Shown here one piece after another: positions 45,589 to 53,771 of a DNA stretch of 64,000 nucleotides; the stretch's first letter is position 1; the number at the start of each line of letters is the position of its first letter. Origin of the DNA: Brevundimonas sp. MYb52 (GTDB taxonomy: Bacteria; Pseudomonadota; Alphaproteobacteria; Caulobacterales; Caulobacteraceae); assembly GCF_002979535.1 (NCBI RefSeq), contig NZ_PCPB01000013.1, forward strand, positions 1 to 64,000, written 5' to 3'. Below the pieces are notes generated by a model, which was not told the origin of the DNA, searched no databases, and saw only the letters and a list, made by a program, of their open reading frames with translations. Position numbers and translations under genes: made by a program.

Positions 45589-46241
45589 TCCAGCGACCAG
45601 ACGCGCGAGCGTTTGACCTCCTGGTCCTCCAACTCGCGGGTGGTGGGGACGGTGTATTCCGCCAGCAGGGTCAGGCCGGTCTTGGGGAAGTAGGTGCGGC
45701 CCGGGTCGCCGACGATGACGCGCGTTCCGTTGGCCTGGGCCTGTTTCAGCCAGACCAGAACCGCCTCGGCCATCGGCTTTTCATAGAAGACATCACCGGC
45801 GCAGATCAGGTCGGCGGGCGGCGGCGGGGCGTCCAGAAGGTTGGCGTCGGTGAAGGCGATCTCGACGCCGTTGGAGGCGGCGTTGGCGGCCACGGCGGCG
45901 GCGCAGAAGGGGTCGATGTCGGCGGCCAGGACCGAGGCCGCGCCCGCCTTCATGGCGGCGACCGCGACCAGGCCTGAGCCGGTGGCCAGATCAATGACGC
46001 GCTTGCCCGCGACCTGATCGGGGTGATCCAGCAGCCAGCGCGCGAGCGCCTGACCGCCGGCCCAGGCGAAGGCCCAGAAGGGCGGGGGCAGGCCCATGGC
46101 GCCCAGTTCTTCCTCGGTCAATCGCCACAGGGGCGTGATCTCGTCCGCCAGCCACAGCGAGATCTCGGGTGCGTGCGGCACGGTCTGCAGCCGAGTGTTG
46201 GCGGCGATGAAGTCGGGGGCGTTGGCGGGCGTCAGGCGCAT
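45585..46241 (-). CDS. class I methyltransferase, EtfB lysine methyltransferase-like
   Basis: Protein of 218 residues with a Rossmann-like SAM domain: motif I DLATGSGLVAVAAMKAGA (about 84-101) and ADIDPF (about 106-111). The preceding PPPFWAFAWAGGQALARWLL is characteristic of METTL20-type enzymes, which methylate lysines of the electron transfer flavoprotein beta subunit; bacterial members exist in alphaproteobacteria. Another target among lysine-methylated proteins is possible. Confidence 0.82.
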   Translation of the reverse strand: MRLTPANAPDFIAANTRLQTVPHAPEISLWLADEITPLWRLTEEELGAMGLPPPFWAFAWAGGQALARWLLDHPDQVAGKRVIDLATGSGLVAVAAMKAGAASVLAADIDPFCAAAVAANAASNGVEIAFTDANLLDAPPPPADLICAGDVFYEKPMAEAVLVWLKQAQANGTRVIVGDPGRTYFPKTGLTLLAEYTVPTTRELEDQEVKRSRVWSLD

Positions 46242-46282
46242 GGGTGGTGTCTAGCGGTCGTCCCGCCCCGTGCACAGGGCGA

Positions 46283-46513
46283 TCAGGCGCGGGCGGCGTT
46301 CTGCTCGGCGCGGTTGTCGCGATGCGCCCGATCCGAACCCGACTGATAGCCGATGTGATAGCTGGCCAGCAGGATGCAGATCATGCTGCCCAACAGCAGG
46401 GCCAGACCGCCGTTGGAATAGAGTTTCCGGCCTTTCGCCAGGCCCAACCCCATTCCCAGCAAGGCGAGAAGACTCAAGGCCACGCCTGTCAGCGCCCAAC
46501 TGATCGCGCCCAT
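46283..46513 (-). CDS. small membrane protein
   Basis: Protein of 76 residues with two membrane helices (about 5-24 and 38-56) and a charged, Asp/Arg/Asn-rich tail. GGGAGA precedes the ATG. It is too short and too general to assign a function. It diverges from the membrane/HTH pair, whose operator region at 46597-46650 is about 85 bases away. Confidence 0.65.
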   Translation of the reverse strand: MGAISWALTGVALSLLALLGMGLGLAKGRKLYSNGGLALLLGSMICILLASYHIGYQSGSDRAHRDNRAEQNAARA

Positions 46514-46596
46514 GCCTTTGATCTCCCTTTGAATTCGATGACCGAGGTTAGGTCGACGGCGATCGGCTTGGCAAGGGCGTGGTAGGGTCAGGCGCG

Positions 46597-46623
46597 CCTG
46601 ACTAAAAGTCAGGTTGACATGAC
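46597..46623. promoter_or_regulatory. operator cluster upstream of the membrane/HTH operon
   Basis: CCTGAC-TAAAA-GTCAGG (46597-46613) is an inverted repeat, and GTCAGGTTGACATGAC (46608-46623) is an imperfect palindrome overlapping it. TTGACA (46614-46619) inside is a good -35. The second site matches 13 of 16 bases of GTCAGCTTAACCTGAC at 47286-47301. Confidence 0.6.
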
Positions 46624-46634
46624 ATGAAAGCGGA

Positions 46635-46650
46635 GTAAGGTCAGCCTTAC
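46635..46650. promoter_or_regulatory. inverted repeat at the probable -10 region
   Basis: GTAAGG-TCAG-CCTTAC: 6-bp arms around a 4-base spacer, 16 bases past the -35 TTGACA. TAAGGT inside is a weak -10 candidate. It may be another regulator contact. Confidence 0.4.
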
Positions 46651-46672
46651 ATTCAGTCAGGAGCGCTTTCCA

Positions 46673-47080
46673 ATGTTGACGATGGGAAAACAGAGCAACA
46701 CCCCCGCCGGTCGACGCTATGTCGTCCGCACCATGGCCTTCATGGGCGGCTATGTCGCCGTCATGCTGGCGACCATCGGCGGCGCTTTTGACGCCATCCA
46801 GGGCAAGCCCGCCGCCTGGGTGCTGGCGCTGGTGGTTTCGGCGCCCATCGCCGGGCAGATCTGGGCCACACTCAGCTTCATGCGCGACTCGGATGAATAT
46901 GTGCGGGCGGTGACGGCCAAGCAGTTCATCGTCGCGGCAGGCGTGGCCATGACGCTGTTCAGCGCCTGGGGCTTTGGCGAGAGCTTCGCCGGGGCGCCCC
47001 ACGCCGAAGGCTGGCTGATCTATCCGCTGTTCTGGGCCGTCTTCGGCTGTGTCGCGCCCATGTTGCGGTCGTCGAACTGA
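46673..47080 (+). CDS. membrane protein of a membrane/HTH pair
   Basis: Protein of 135 residues with four hydrophobic segments (about 22-40, 48-67, 82-103 and 112-130). It starts near MLTMGKQSNTPAGRR; the second Met, at 46682, is an alternative. The stop overlaps the start of a small Xre-type regulator gene by one base, a known pairing of small membrane protein and YozG-type regulator whose function is unclear. Confidence 0.75.
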   Translation: MLTMGKQSNTPAGRRYVVRTMAFMGGYVAVMLATIGGAFDAIQGKPAAWVLALVVSAPIAGQIWATLSFMRDSDEYVRAVTAKQFIVAAGVAMTLFSAWGFGESFAGAPHAEGWLIYPLFWAVFGCVAPMLRSSN

Positions 47081-47277
47081 TGAAGAACAGGCTGAAACTG
47101 CTGCGCGTCGAGCGCAACTGGACCCAGGAGCAGCTGGGTCAGGCGCTGGGGGTCTCGCGTCAGGCCGTCAACGCCCTGGAGACCGAGAAACACGACCCCT
47201 CGCTGGACCTCGCTTACCGCATCGCCGCCCTGTTTGCGCGGCCGGTGGAAGAGGTGTTCGAGAACCCGCACGGCTGA
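47080..47277 (+). CDS. small Xre/Cro-family DNA-binding protein
   Basis: Protein of 65 residues consisting of one helix-turn-helix domain: MKNRLKLLRVERNWTQEQLGQALGVSRQAVNALETEK is the fold. The small size and pairing with a membrane protein match the YozG/PlcR-like short Xre type. It probably binds the GTCAG-type palindromes on both sides of the operon. Confidence 0.9.
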   Translation: MKNRLKLLRVERNWTQEQLGQALGVSRQAVNALETEKHDPSLDLAYRIAALFARPVEEVFENPHG

Positions 47278-47285
47278 CGACGACT

Positions 47286-47301
47286 GTCAGCTTAACCTGA
47301 C
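47286..47301. promoter_or_regulatory. second copy of the GTCAG palindrome
   Basis: GTCAGCTTAACCTGAC differs from GTCAGGTTGACATGAC at 46608-46623 in 3 of 16 positions. It is 8 bases after the HTH stop and 112 bases before the alpha/beta hydrolase start, so it may control that gene. Confidence 0.55.
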
Positions 47302-47413
47302 TATTTTGTCCGCCTTGCCTGCCGTCGCTCCCGGTCTGAACCGGGAAGCGATCCCGCTCGCCCGGAAGTCGTCGGGCGAGCGGCGGGCCTCATCCCGATC
47401 GAAAGGAAACGCC

Positions 47414-48352
47414 ATGACCAGAATCTCCGCCCCCGCCCGAACCCTCCGCGCCTTCGCCCTGGCCGCCGCCGTCAGCTGGGCCGCTGGAAACATCTTCTCG
47501 CCGGCCCAGGCGGCCACGGTCGAGGCCGCCTCGACCCAGGCTGGGGCTCCCGCCTTTGCCTCGGACCGTCTGTCGGTCGAGGTGATGGGGCAGGGACCGG
47601 ATGTCGTCCTGATCCCCGGCTTCGCCTCGTCGCGCGAGGTGTGGCGGCCGATGGCTGAGCGGCTGGCGGCGACCCATCGGGTGCATCTGGTGCAGTTGGC
47701 GGGCTTTGCGGGCGAGCCGTGGAGCCATGGCGACGGGGCCTTTGTCCAGCCAGCGGTGGATGAACTGGCGCGCTATGCGGCGACGCTGAACCGGCCCGCC
47801 GTGATCGGCCATTCCATGGGCGGACTGGCCGGGCTGATGCTGGCGCAGCAGCATCCCGAGGCGGTCGGGCGGGTGATGAGCGTCGACAGCCTGCCCTTCT
47901 TCAGCGCCATGTTCGGGCCGACTGCGACGGTCGAGGGGGCGAAGCCCTTCGCCGATCAGGCGGCGGCGAGCATCCTCGGCGCTGATGAAGCGGGCTTCCG
48001 GCGTCAGCAGGACCAGACGGCGGTGGGCCTGATGAAGACCGAGGCGGCGCGCCCGGCCATGGTCGACTGGTCGATGGCCTCGGACCGTCACGCCATGGCC
48101 ACGGCCATCCGCGAGGTGATGACCACCGACGCGCGGCCCGGTCTGGCGGCGATGACCACGCCGGTCTGGGCGGTCTATGCGGCGGACGCCGACGGCGGGG
48201 CGCCGGCGGCGATGGCCGACACCGTCTGGGGGCGCGAGTATGCGGCCCTGCCGGGGGTGAAGCTGGTGCGGGTGGACGACAGCCGCCACTTCATCATGAA
48301 CGACCAGCCGGAGCGGCTGGGCGTGCTGGTGGATGAGTTTCTGGCGGATTGA
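47414..48352 (+). CDS. exported alpha/beta hydrolase
   Basis: Protein of 312 residues with signal peptide (about 1-34, ending FSPAQAA). Alpha/beta hydrolase fold: oxyanion-hole region VVLIPGFASS, nucleophile Ser134 in GHSMGG, a probable acid in VYAADADGG and the catalytic His in DDSRHFIMND (about residue 295). The ATG at 47414, with GAAAGGA upstream, gives the signal peptide. It may be an esterase or lipase; substrate unknown. It is preceded by the second GTCAG palindrome. Confidence 0.87.
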   Translation: MTRISAPARTLRAFALAAAVSWAAGNIFSPAQAATVEAASTQAGAPAFASDRLSVEVMGQGPDVVLIPGFASSREVWRPMAERLAATHRVHLVQLAGFAGEPWSHGDGAFVQPAVDELARYAATLNRPAVIGHSMGGLAGLMLAQQHPEAVGRVMSVDSLPFFSAMFGPTATVEGAKPFADQAAASILGADEAGFRRQQDQTAVGLMKTEAARPAMVDWSMASDRHAMATAIREVMTTDARPGLAAMTTPVWAVYAADADGGAPAAMADTVWGREYAALPGVKLVRVDDSRHFIMNDQPERLGVLVDEFLAD

Positions 48353-48358
48353 CCACAA

Positions 48359-48487
48359 CCGCTCATCCCCGCGGAGGCGGGGACCCAGTGCTTTGGCTGC
48401 AAGCGTGACCGCTCAAATCTAACCACGCTCATTCCTACGCAGCGCGTGAGGCTCTCACTGGGTCCCCGCCTCCGCGGGGATGAGCGG
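48359..48487. repeat. large inverted repeat between converging genes
   Basis: Bases 48359-48390 (32 bp; core CCCCGCGGAGGCGGGGAC) are the exact complement of 48456-48487, with 65 bases between. Each arm itself contains a small palindrome. The sequence TCATCC ... GGGGACCCAG is the same design as at 13489-13651. It starts 7 bases after the hydrolase stop and ends 46 bases before the stop of the converging gene, so it probably also terminates transcripts from both sides. Confidence 0.88.
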
Positions 48488-48532
48488 AACAAAGGGGGCG
48501 CGCTCGATGGAAGTCGGCGCGCCCTCAGTCTC

Positions 48533-49363
48533 TTACTTCGGTCGCAGGTCGTTGGTGACGTCGCCGGTCTTGAGCGGCTGGCCGCCGAACTCGGCGGCAT
48601 AGGCCGGGGCGAGCAGGCTCTGGAAGGCCGAGGCGGGCAGGGTCAGGTAGTAGGCGCCTTCGACGTAGGGACCGACCGCATAGGCGTCGAGCAGGAAGGT
48701 CAGGCCGCCGGCCTTGCCCGGCGTGGCGCCGGGCGCGAGGACGATGGCCACGTCTTTCAGCTTCGGGCAGGACCAGGTGTCGGCCTTGGTGCTGACCGGG
48801 GTCGCGCCGGGGCGGGCCTTCTTGGCGGTGTTGACGGCGTCGCACAGGGCGCGCTCCAGCGACGACAGGTCGGCGCCCTTGGCGAAAAGGTCTGCGGGGC
48901 TGATGCGGCGCTTCTCGGTCTTGTCCCACAGCAGGGCGGTGGCGACCGTGTTCGGGTGGGCGCCGCCGGAATAGTCGAAGTCGGTGCGCATGGCGCTGAA
49001 CAGGCGGCCGGTCTGGACCGGGTCGCCATAGACGATGGTCTTCTCATAAGGCCCCATGGCGCTCTCGCCGCCGGCCTCGGTGCGGTCGGCCTGGGCGCCC
49101 TCGGCGTACTTGGCCAGGTCGGCGACTTCCTGACGATAGAGGCTGGCGTAGAGCTCGGGCTGGGTCTTGATGGCTTCGGGCAGGGTCAGGCTGGTCTTGG
49201 CGTAGGGCGTGGCGCTGTCATACTTCAGCGGGCCGTCCGCGGCGACGGCGGTCGCGGCCTTGGAGGCCTCGGGCGCCTTCTGCTCGTTGCGCTGGCAGGC
49301 GGCGAGGGAGGCCGCGACGGCGACGGTGACGAGCAGAATGCGAGCGGTACGCGAGGGGATCAT
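48533..49363 (-). CDS. lipoprotein with DUF3298/RsiV-like domain
   Basis: Protein of 276 residues. MIPSRTARILLVTVAVAASLAACQ is a lipoprotein signal. The body is of the DUF4163/DUF3298 (RsiV/PdaC) type: a region with DFDYSGGAHPNTVATALLWD and a C-terminal domain beginning at about 185 with GLTFLLDAYAVGPYVEGAYYLTLP. In RsiV this fold binds lysozyme; here the partner is unknown. It lies upstream of the large inverted repeat on the opposite strand. Confidence 0.83.
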   Translation of the reverse strand: MIPSRTARILLVTVAVAASLAACQRNEQKAPEASKAATAVAADGPLKYDSATPYAKTSLTLPEAIKTQPELYASLYRQEVADLAKYAEGAQADRTEAGGESAMGPYEKTIVYGDPVQTGRLFSAMRTDFDYSGGAHPNTVATALLWDKTEKRRISPADLFAKGADLSSLERALCDAVNTAKKARPGATPVSTKADTWSCPKLKDVAIVLAPGATPGKAGGLTFLLDAYAVGPYVEGAYYLTLPASAFQSLLAPAYAAEFGGQPLKTGDVTNDLRPK

Positions 49364-49385
49364 GCCGGGTACTCCTAAGGCGAGA

Positions 49386-50405
49386 TCAGTAAGCTAGGCC
49401 GTTCAACGCAATGGCGGCGAGAAGGATCAATCCCGCCTCACGATTTGATTTGAACAGGCGCAGGGCCAGGTCGGCGTCGTCGGGTTTCAGGCGCTTCACC
49501 TGCCAGGCCAGGTGCAGGGCGTAGGCGGCCAGGCCGACGTAGAAGACGGGGCCGAGACCGGCGGCGAAGCCCGCCGCGCCGGCCAGCAGAACGGCCAGGA
49601 CATAGAAGACGGCCACGCCCGGCTTGACCTGGGCGCCCAGACGCCGGGCCGAGGACTTGATCCCGGCCATGGCGTCGTCCTCGATGTCCTGAAGCGCGTA
49701 GATGGTGTCGTAGCCGAGGGTCCAGAAGACGCCGCCGGCGTAGAGCAGCAGGGCCGACAGGGCGAGATGGCCCATCTGGTTCAGGCCCTCGGCCATCCAG
49801 TAGGCGTCGCCGCTGGCGCGAACCTCCAGCACATAGAGCCAGCCCAGCGAGAACAGGCCGCCGGTCGCTGCCGCGAAACCCAGCAGCGCGCCCCAGTTGA
49901 AGGTCAGGCCCAGCCAGGCCTGGGGCCACCAGGTGATGCGCTTCATGAAGGGATAGGCCGCCACCAGACCCAGCGACAGGGCGCCAAGCAGGACCGACAT
50001 CAGGTTCATGCTTAGTAGGATGCACAGGCTGATCAGGCTGAGGCCGGCGACGAAGGCCCAGGCCTGTTTGACGCTGATCTGGCCCGCCGGAATGGGGCGC
50101 AGGGCGGTGCGGGCGACCTGAGCGTCGAAGTCGCGGTCGACGATGTCGTTCACGGCGCAGCCGGCGCCGCGCATCAGACAGGCCCCGATGGCGAAGCCCG
50201 CGATCAGCCACAGCTCATAGCCGCCGAAGGGCCGGTCGTACTGGTTCAGGGCCAGCATGATGCCTTGCCAGCCGGGCAGCAGCAGCAGCCAGGTGCCGAT
50301 GGGCCGGTCGAAGCGGCCCAGCTTCAGCCACGGCTTCAACCCCTCGGGGGCGTAGCGGTCCACCCAGTTCTGGCGGGCGGCGTCGGGAAGCGGGGCTGTG
50401 CTCAT
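49386..50405 (-). CDS. ubiA: 4-hydroxybenzoate octaprenyltransferase
   Basis: Inner-membrane protein of 339 residues that joins the polyprenyl chain to 4-hydroxybenzoate in ubiquinone synthesis. Eight or nine helices are predicted. The first Asp-rich motif is NDIVDRDFD (about 105-113) and the second YALQDIEDD (about 228-236), both needed for the magnesium-bound pyrophosphate. The start MSTAPLPD at 50405 is chosen; a GTG upstream would add ten residues. Confidence 0.94.
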   Translation of the reverse strand: MSTAPLPDAARQNWVDRYAPEGLKPWLKLGRFDRPIGTWLLLLPGWQGIMLALNQYDRPFGGYELWLIAGFAIGACLMRGAGCAVNDIVDRDFDAQVARTALRPIPAGQISVKQAWAFVAGLSLISLCILLSMNLMSVLLGALSLGLVAAYPFMKRITWWPQAWLGLTFNWGALLGFAAATGGLFSLGWLYVLEVRASGDAYWMAEGLNQMGHLALSALLLYAGGVFWTLGYDTIYALQDIEDDAMAGIKSSARRLGAQVKPGVAVFYVLAVLLAGAAGFAAGLGPVFYVGLAAYALHLAWQVKRLKPDDADLALRLFKSNREAGLILLAAIALNGLAY

Positions 50406-50530
50406 GAGAGGGGTCTTAGACCCTGAGACGGTCACGGGTGAAGGCCCTGCGTCCGATCCGCGTGATGCGAGGCCATTGCGCGATGCGGCCAGGCTGCGCT
50501 TAGTGTCGACATAACTGGAGGGAAGCGCCG

Positions 50531-50746
50531 ATGACTGACGAGCCGATCAAGGGCCCCGCGTCCTATTTTCCCTCCATCGAGAAGAAGTACGGACGGCCCA
50601 TCAGCGAGTGGAAGGCCGAGGTCCGCGCCGCCTATCCCGCCAAGCACATGGAACTGGTGACCCTGCTCAAGGACGAGCACGACATGGGCCACGGCCATGC
50701 CAACGCCATCGTCGCACACACCCTGGCGGAAGACGGACTGAAATAG
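50531..50746 (+). CDS. DUF4287 protein
   Basis: Protein of 71 residues: SYFPSIEKKYGRPISEWKAEVRAAYPAKHMELVTLLKDEHDMGHGHANAIVAH is the whole DUF4287 domain. CTGGAGGGA is 8 bases ahead of the ATG. Function unknown; some members are found near DNA-binding or starvation proteins. Confidence 0.88.
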   Translation: MTDEPIKGPASYFPSIEKKYGRPISEWKAEVRAAYPAKHMELVTLLKDEHDMGHGHANAIVAHTLAEDGLK

Positions 50747-50832
50747 CGGACGGCTCGACCGTGGCGGAAAGGCCAGCGTGACGTTTTAGAGACGGGCTGG
50801 ACACAGCGGCGCTTGTTCGTCACTTGTTGCGA

Positions 50833-52029
50833 ATGTCTCGCAATTCGATTCCGCGCAGCGTCTGGGTTCTGGGCGTCGTCAGTCTGCTTATGGATGTCTC
50901 GTCTGAGATGATCCAGACGCTCCTGCCCATCTATCTGGTGGTCGGACTGGGCGCCTCGGCGGTGATGATCGGCCTGGTCGAGGGCTTTTCCGTCGTCGTG
51001 GCGACGGCGGTGAAGTTCCTGTCGGGCTTCTGGTCCGATCGGATCGCGCGGCCCAAATGGCTGGCGGTCGCGGGCTATGGGCTGGCGGCCCTGTCCAAGC
51101 CGATCTTTCCCCTGGCGGCCTCGGTCGAGGGGGTGTTGCTGGCCAAGGGGGTGGACCGGATCGGCAAGGGCGTTCGCACCGCGCCGCGTGACGCCCTGGT
51201 CGCCGCCGTGACGCCGCCGGACATTCGCGGCCGCGCCTTCGGCCTGAGAAAATCGCTGGATACGGTGGGCGGATTCGTCGGCCCCCTGCTGGCGATCGGG
51301 CTGATGGTGGTGCTGGCGAACGACATCAAGGCGGTGTTCTGGCTGGCCTCCATTCCCGCCTTCCTGGCCGTGGCCCTGTTGGTCGGCGGCGTGTCCGATC
51401 CGCCGCGCCAGGACGAGGACGCCAAGAAGCCGCCCAGCCTGAAAGGGGCGCTGCGTCTGGACGCAGCCACCTGGACCATGATCGCCCTGACGGCGGTGAT
51501 CGGTCTGGCGCGGTTCAGCGAGTCCTTCCTGCTGATGAAGGGGCTGGACGTCGGCGTCCCCGCCGCCTTCGCGCCGGCGGCGATCGTCCTGCTGCACCTG
51601 GTTTTCGGCCTGGCCGCCTTTCCGGTGGGGGCGCTGTCGGACCGCATCGGGCGCACCTCTCTGTTGCTGCTCAGTCTGGTTTTTCTGGCCGCCGCCGACG
51701 TGGCGCTGGCGCTGGCGAGAGATCAGGTCGTCTTCTATCTGGGCGTGGCGCTGTGGGGGCTGCACATGGGCTTTTCCCAAGGCCTGCTGATGACCCTGAT
51801 CGCCGATGCGGCGCCCGCCCATCTGCGCGGTTCGGCCTTTGGCCTGTTCGCTCTGATCTCCGGCCTGATCGCTCTGGCGGGCAATGTGGCGGCGGGCCTG
51901 CTGTGGGAGGGTTTCGGCCCGCAGGCGACCTTTGCCGTCGGGGCGGGCGTGAGCCTTGCCTGCGCTTTGGGCGTCGCGGCGTGGATGCGGCGTCAGGCGG
52001 CGCGTAGCCGCTCCAGCGCTTCGGGGTAG
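50833..52029 (+). CDS. major facilitator superfamily transporter
   Basis: Protein of 398 residues with twelve predicted helices. SSEMIQTLLPIYLVVGLGASAVMIGLVEG opens the first half, with the loop 2-3 motif GFWSDRIARPKW; IGRTSLLLL shows the equivalent in the second half, with a DRIGR repeat. Such transporters include sugar, drug and metabolite exporters; substrate unknown. The ATG 50833 is chosen; a TTG at 50824 is the alternative. A degraded acyltransferase end follows directly. Confidence 0.87.
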   Translation: MSRNSIPRSVWVLGVVSLLMDVSSEMIQTLLPIYLVVGLGASAVMIGLVEGFSVVVATAVKFLSGFWSDRIARPKWLAVAGYGLAALSKPIFPLAASVEGVLLAKGVDRIGKGVRTAPRDALVAAVTPPDIRGRAFGLRKSLDTVGGFVGPLLAIGLMVVLANDIKAVFWLASIPAFLAVALLVGGVSDPPRQDEDAKKPPSLKGALRLDAATWTMIALTAVIGLARFSESFLLMKGLDVGVPAAFAPAAIVLLHLVFGLAAFPVGALSDRIGRTSLLLLSLVFLAAADVALALARDQVVFYLGVALWGLHMGFSQGLLMTLIADAAPAHLRGSAFGLFALISGLIALAGNVAAGLLWEGFGPQATFAVGAGVSLACALGVAAWMRRQAARSRSSASG

Positions 52030-52036
52030 CGAGGCG

Positions 52037-52318
52037 ACAGGGGGCCTCCAGCGCACCCAGTTGGACGGTCCAGTCGCTTGGCTGCGCTATCTGACGCTCG
52101 GGGTCTTTCCCTTCTACATCGTGCATCAGACCGTCATCGTGGTCGCGGCGCATAATCTGGCGGCTCTGGGCCTGCCGCAACCGATCGAGGCAGGGCTGGT
52201 GATCGGGGCGACCTTTGCGGGTTGTTTCGCCGCCTATGAAGGGGCGCGGCGGCTGGGCTGGTTGGGCCTGTTGCTGGGCGTCCGGCCTGCGTCGAGGCGG
52301 CGAGCCGGGCAGCGCCGC
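52037..52318 (+). pseudogene. remnant of an acyltransferase 3 gene (3' part)
   Basis: In the same frame as the next gene, upstream of its ATG, an open stretch reads LRYLTLGVFPFYIVHQTVIVVAAHNLA and YEGARRLGWLGLLLGVRP. FPFYIVHQTVIVV matches the last conserved helix of acyltransferase 3 family membrane proteins (compare YWIYIVHLPLV at 3.8 kb). The N-terminal two thirds, including the catalytic His-Arg helix, are missing, and no own start is seen. The MFS gene stops 7 bases upstream. A gene deletion or fusion scar is the simplest reading. Confidence 0.65.
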
Positions 52319-52381
52319 CTTGATGAAGAGCCCCGCGAGGCCCTAGGCTGCGCTGAACCCCTGACAGCAGGAACCCGCAGC

Positions 52382-53023
52382 ATGACCGCTCCTCGGCCTC
52401 CGGCGCGACCCCCCATCATTCTCTACCTGACCTGGCTCATTCTGATCGGGGCGGCGGTGGTGGGCTTCGTCACCGACGAATTCAGCGTCACCTTCGTCGG
52501 CATCGGGACCCTGCTGCTGTCGCTGGTTCCGATCTGGCTGGGCGAGCGGGTGGGGGTCCGGTTGCCGACCGCCTTTGTCAGCGCCATCGCCGCCTTCCTG
52601 TGCGCCACGCTGCTGCTGGGCGAGGTCGGCGACTTCTATGAGCGCTACTGGTGGTGGGACGTGGTGCTGCACGGCGGCTCGGCCGTGGCCTTCGGCCTGG
52701 TCGGGTCGCTGTTGATGCTGATGCTGGTCAAGGGCGAGCGGCTGAAGGCGGCGCCGATCACCGTGGCCTTCTTCGCCTTCTGCTTCGCCGTCATGATCGG
52801 GGCGCTGTGGGAGATCTGGGAGTTCACCCTGGATCAGCTGTTCGGCCTGAACACCCAGAAGTCCGGTCTGGTCGATACCATGTGGGACCTGATCGTGGAC
52901 GCGATCGGCGCCCTGATCGGGGCCAGCGCGGGTTGGGCCTATCTGAAGGGACGGCATGGTCCGCTGGTCGGCGCGCTGCGCGACTTTGTCGACAAGAACC
53001 GCCGCCTGTTCGGCGACGACTGA
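52382..53023 (+). CDS. membrane protein with DUF2238/YjdF-like pattern
   Basis: Protein of 213 residues with about six helices. The central sequence YWWWDVVLHGGSAVAFGLVG and FFAFCFAVMIGALWEIWEFTLDQLFG shows the acidic, Trp and His residues of the YjdF/DUF2238 type of membrane proteins. The open frame continues upstream through the acyltransferase remnant, but the ATG at 52382 is where the membrane protein begins. Function unknown. Confidence 0.75.
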   Translation: MTAPRPPARPPIILYLTWLILIGAAVVGFVTDEFSVTFVGIGTLLLSLVPIWLGERVGVRLPTAFVSAIAAFLCATLLLGEVGDFYERYWWWDVVLHGGSAVAFGLVGSLLMLMLVKGERLKAAPITVAFFAFCFAVMIGALWEIWEFTLDQLFGLNTQKSGLVDTMWDLIVDAIGALIGASAGWAYLKGRHGPLVGALRDFVDKNRRLFGDD

Positions 53024-53027
53024 GGCG

Positions 53028-53771
53028 TTATTTCGCCAGCTGGCCCTTGGCCTTGTCGGCGGCGAAGACGATGTCGGAATCGGGCTTCCTGGCCTCCAGT
53101 CCGGGGCAGTTCAACTGGTGCAGGACATGGCGGATGATGTTCAGTCGCGCCTTCTTCTTGTTGTCGGTGGCCACGACGGTCCAGGGCGCATAGTCGGTAT
53201 GGGTGCGCTCCAGCATTTCATCGCGGGCGGCGGAATAGGCGCTCCAGCGTTTCTGGGCCTCGGCGTCCAGGGGCGAGACCTTGAAGCGTTTCAGCGGGTG
53301 GGTGGTGCGTTCCTCGAGGCGGCGCGCCTGCTCGTCCTGGCTGATATCGAGCCATAGCTTGATCAGGGTCGTGCCGGACTGGGTCAGCATCCGCTCGAAA
53401 TGCGGGGCGTCGTGCAAGAAGCGCTCGTGCTGTTCAGGGGTGCAGAAGCCCATGACCGGCTCGACCCCGGCGCGGTTGTACCAGGAGCGGTTGAAGAAGA
53501 CGATTTCACCGGCGGCGGGCAGGTGCGGGGCGTAACGCTGGAAATACCATTGCGACAGTTCGCGATCGTTCGGCTTGGGCAGGGCGACGACGCGGGTCTG
53601 GCGCGGGGCCATGAACTCGGTCATGCGCTTGATCGCCCCGTCCTTGCCGGCGGCGTCGCGGCCCTCGAAGACGATCACCACCTTCAGTCCCTGTTCGATG
53701 GCCCAGGCCTGGGTCTCGACTAACTGAATCTGCAGGGCTTCCAGGGTGTCGTCGTAGTCGTTCTTGGCCAT
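53028..53771 (-). CDS. ppk2: polyphosphate kinase 2
   Basis: Protein of 247 residues of the PPK2 P-loop family, which uses polyphosphate to phosphorylate NDP or NMP. VVIVFEGRDAAGKDGAIKRM (about 47-66) holds the Walker A, NRSWYNRAGVEPVM (about 108-121) the lid/Walker B region, and KLWLDISQDEQARRLEER the next conserved helix. AAGGAG precedes the ATG at 53771. It ends 4 bases from the previous gene on the other strand. Confidence 0.95.
   Translation of the reverse strand: MAKNDYDDTLEALQIQLVETQAWAIEQGLKVVIVFEGRDAAGKDGAIKRMTEFMAPRQTRVVALPKPNDRELSQWYFQRYAPHLPAAGEIVFFNRSWYNRAGVEPVMGFCTPEQHERFLHDAPHFERMLTQSGTTLIKLWLDISQDEQARRLEERTTHPLKRFKVSPLDAEAQKRWSAYSAARDEMLERTHTDYAPWTVVATDNKKKARLNIIRHVLHQLNCPGLEARKPDSDIVFAADKAKGQLAK

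Noticed and set aside
51956..52381. A single long protein from 51956 to 53023
   Set aside because: The first part overlaps the MFS gene and then encodes an acyltransferase tail, so it is treated as a remnant plus a separate gene.
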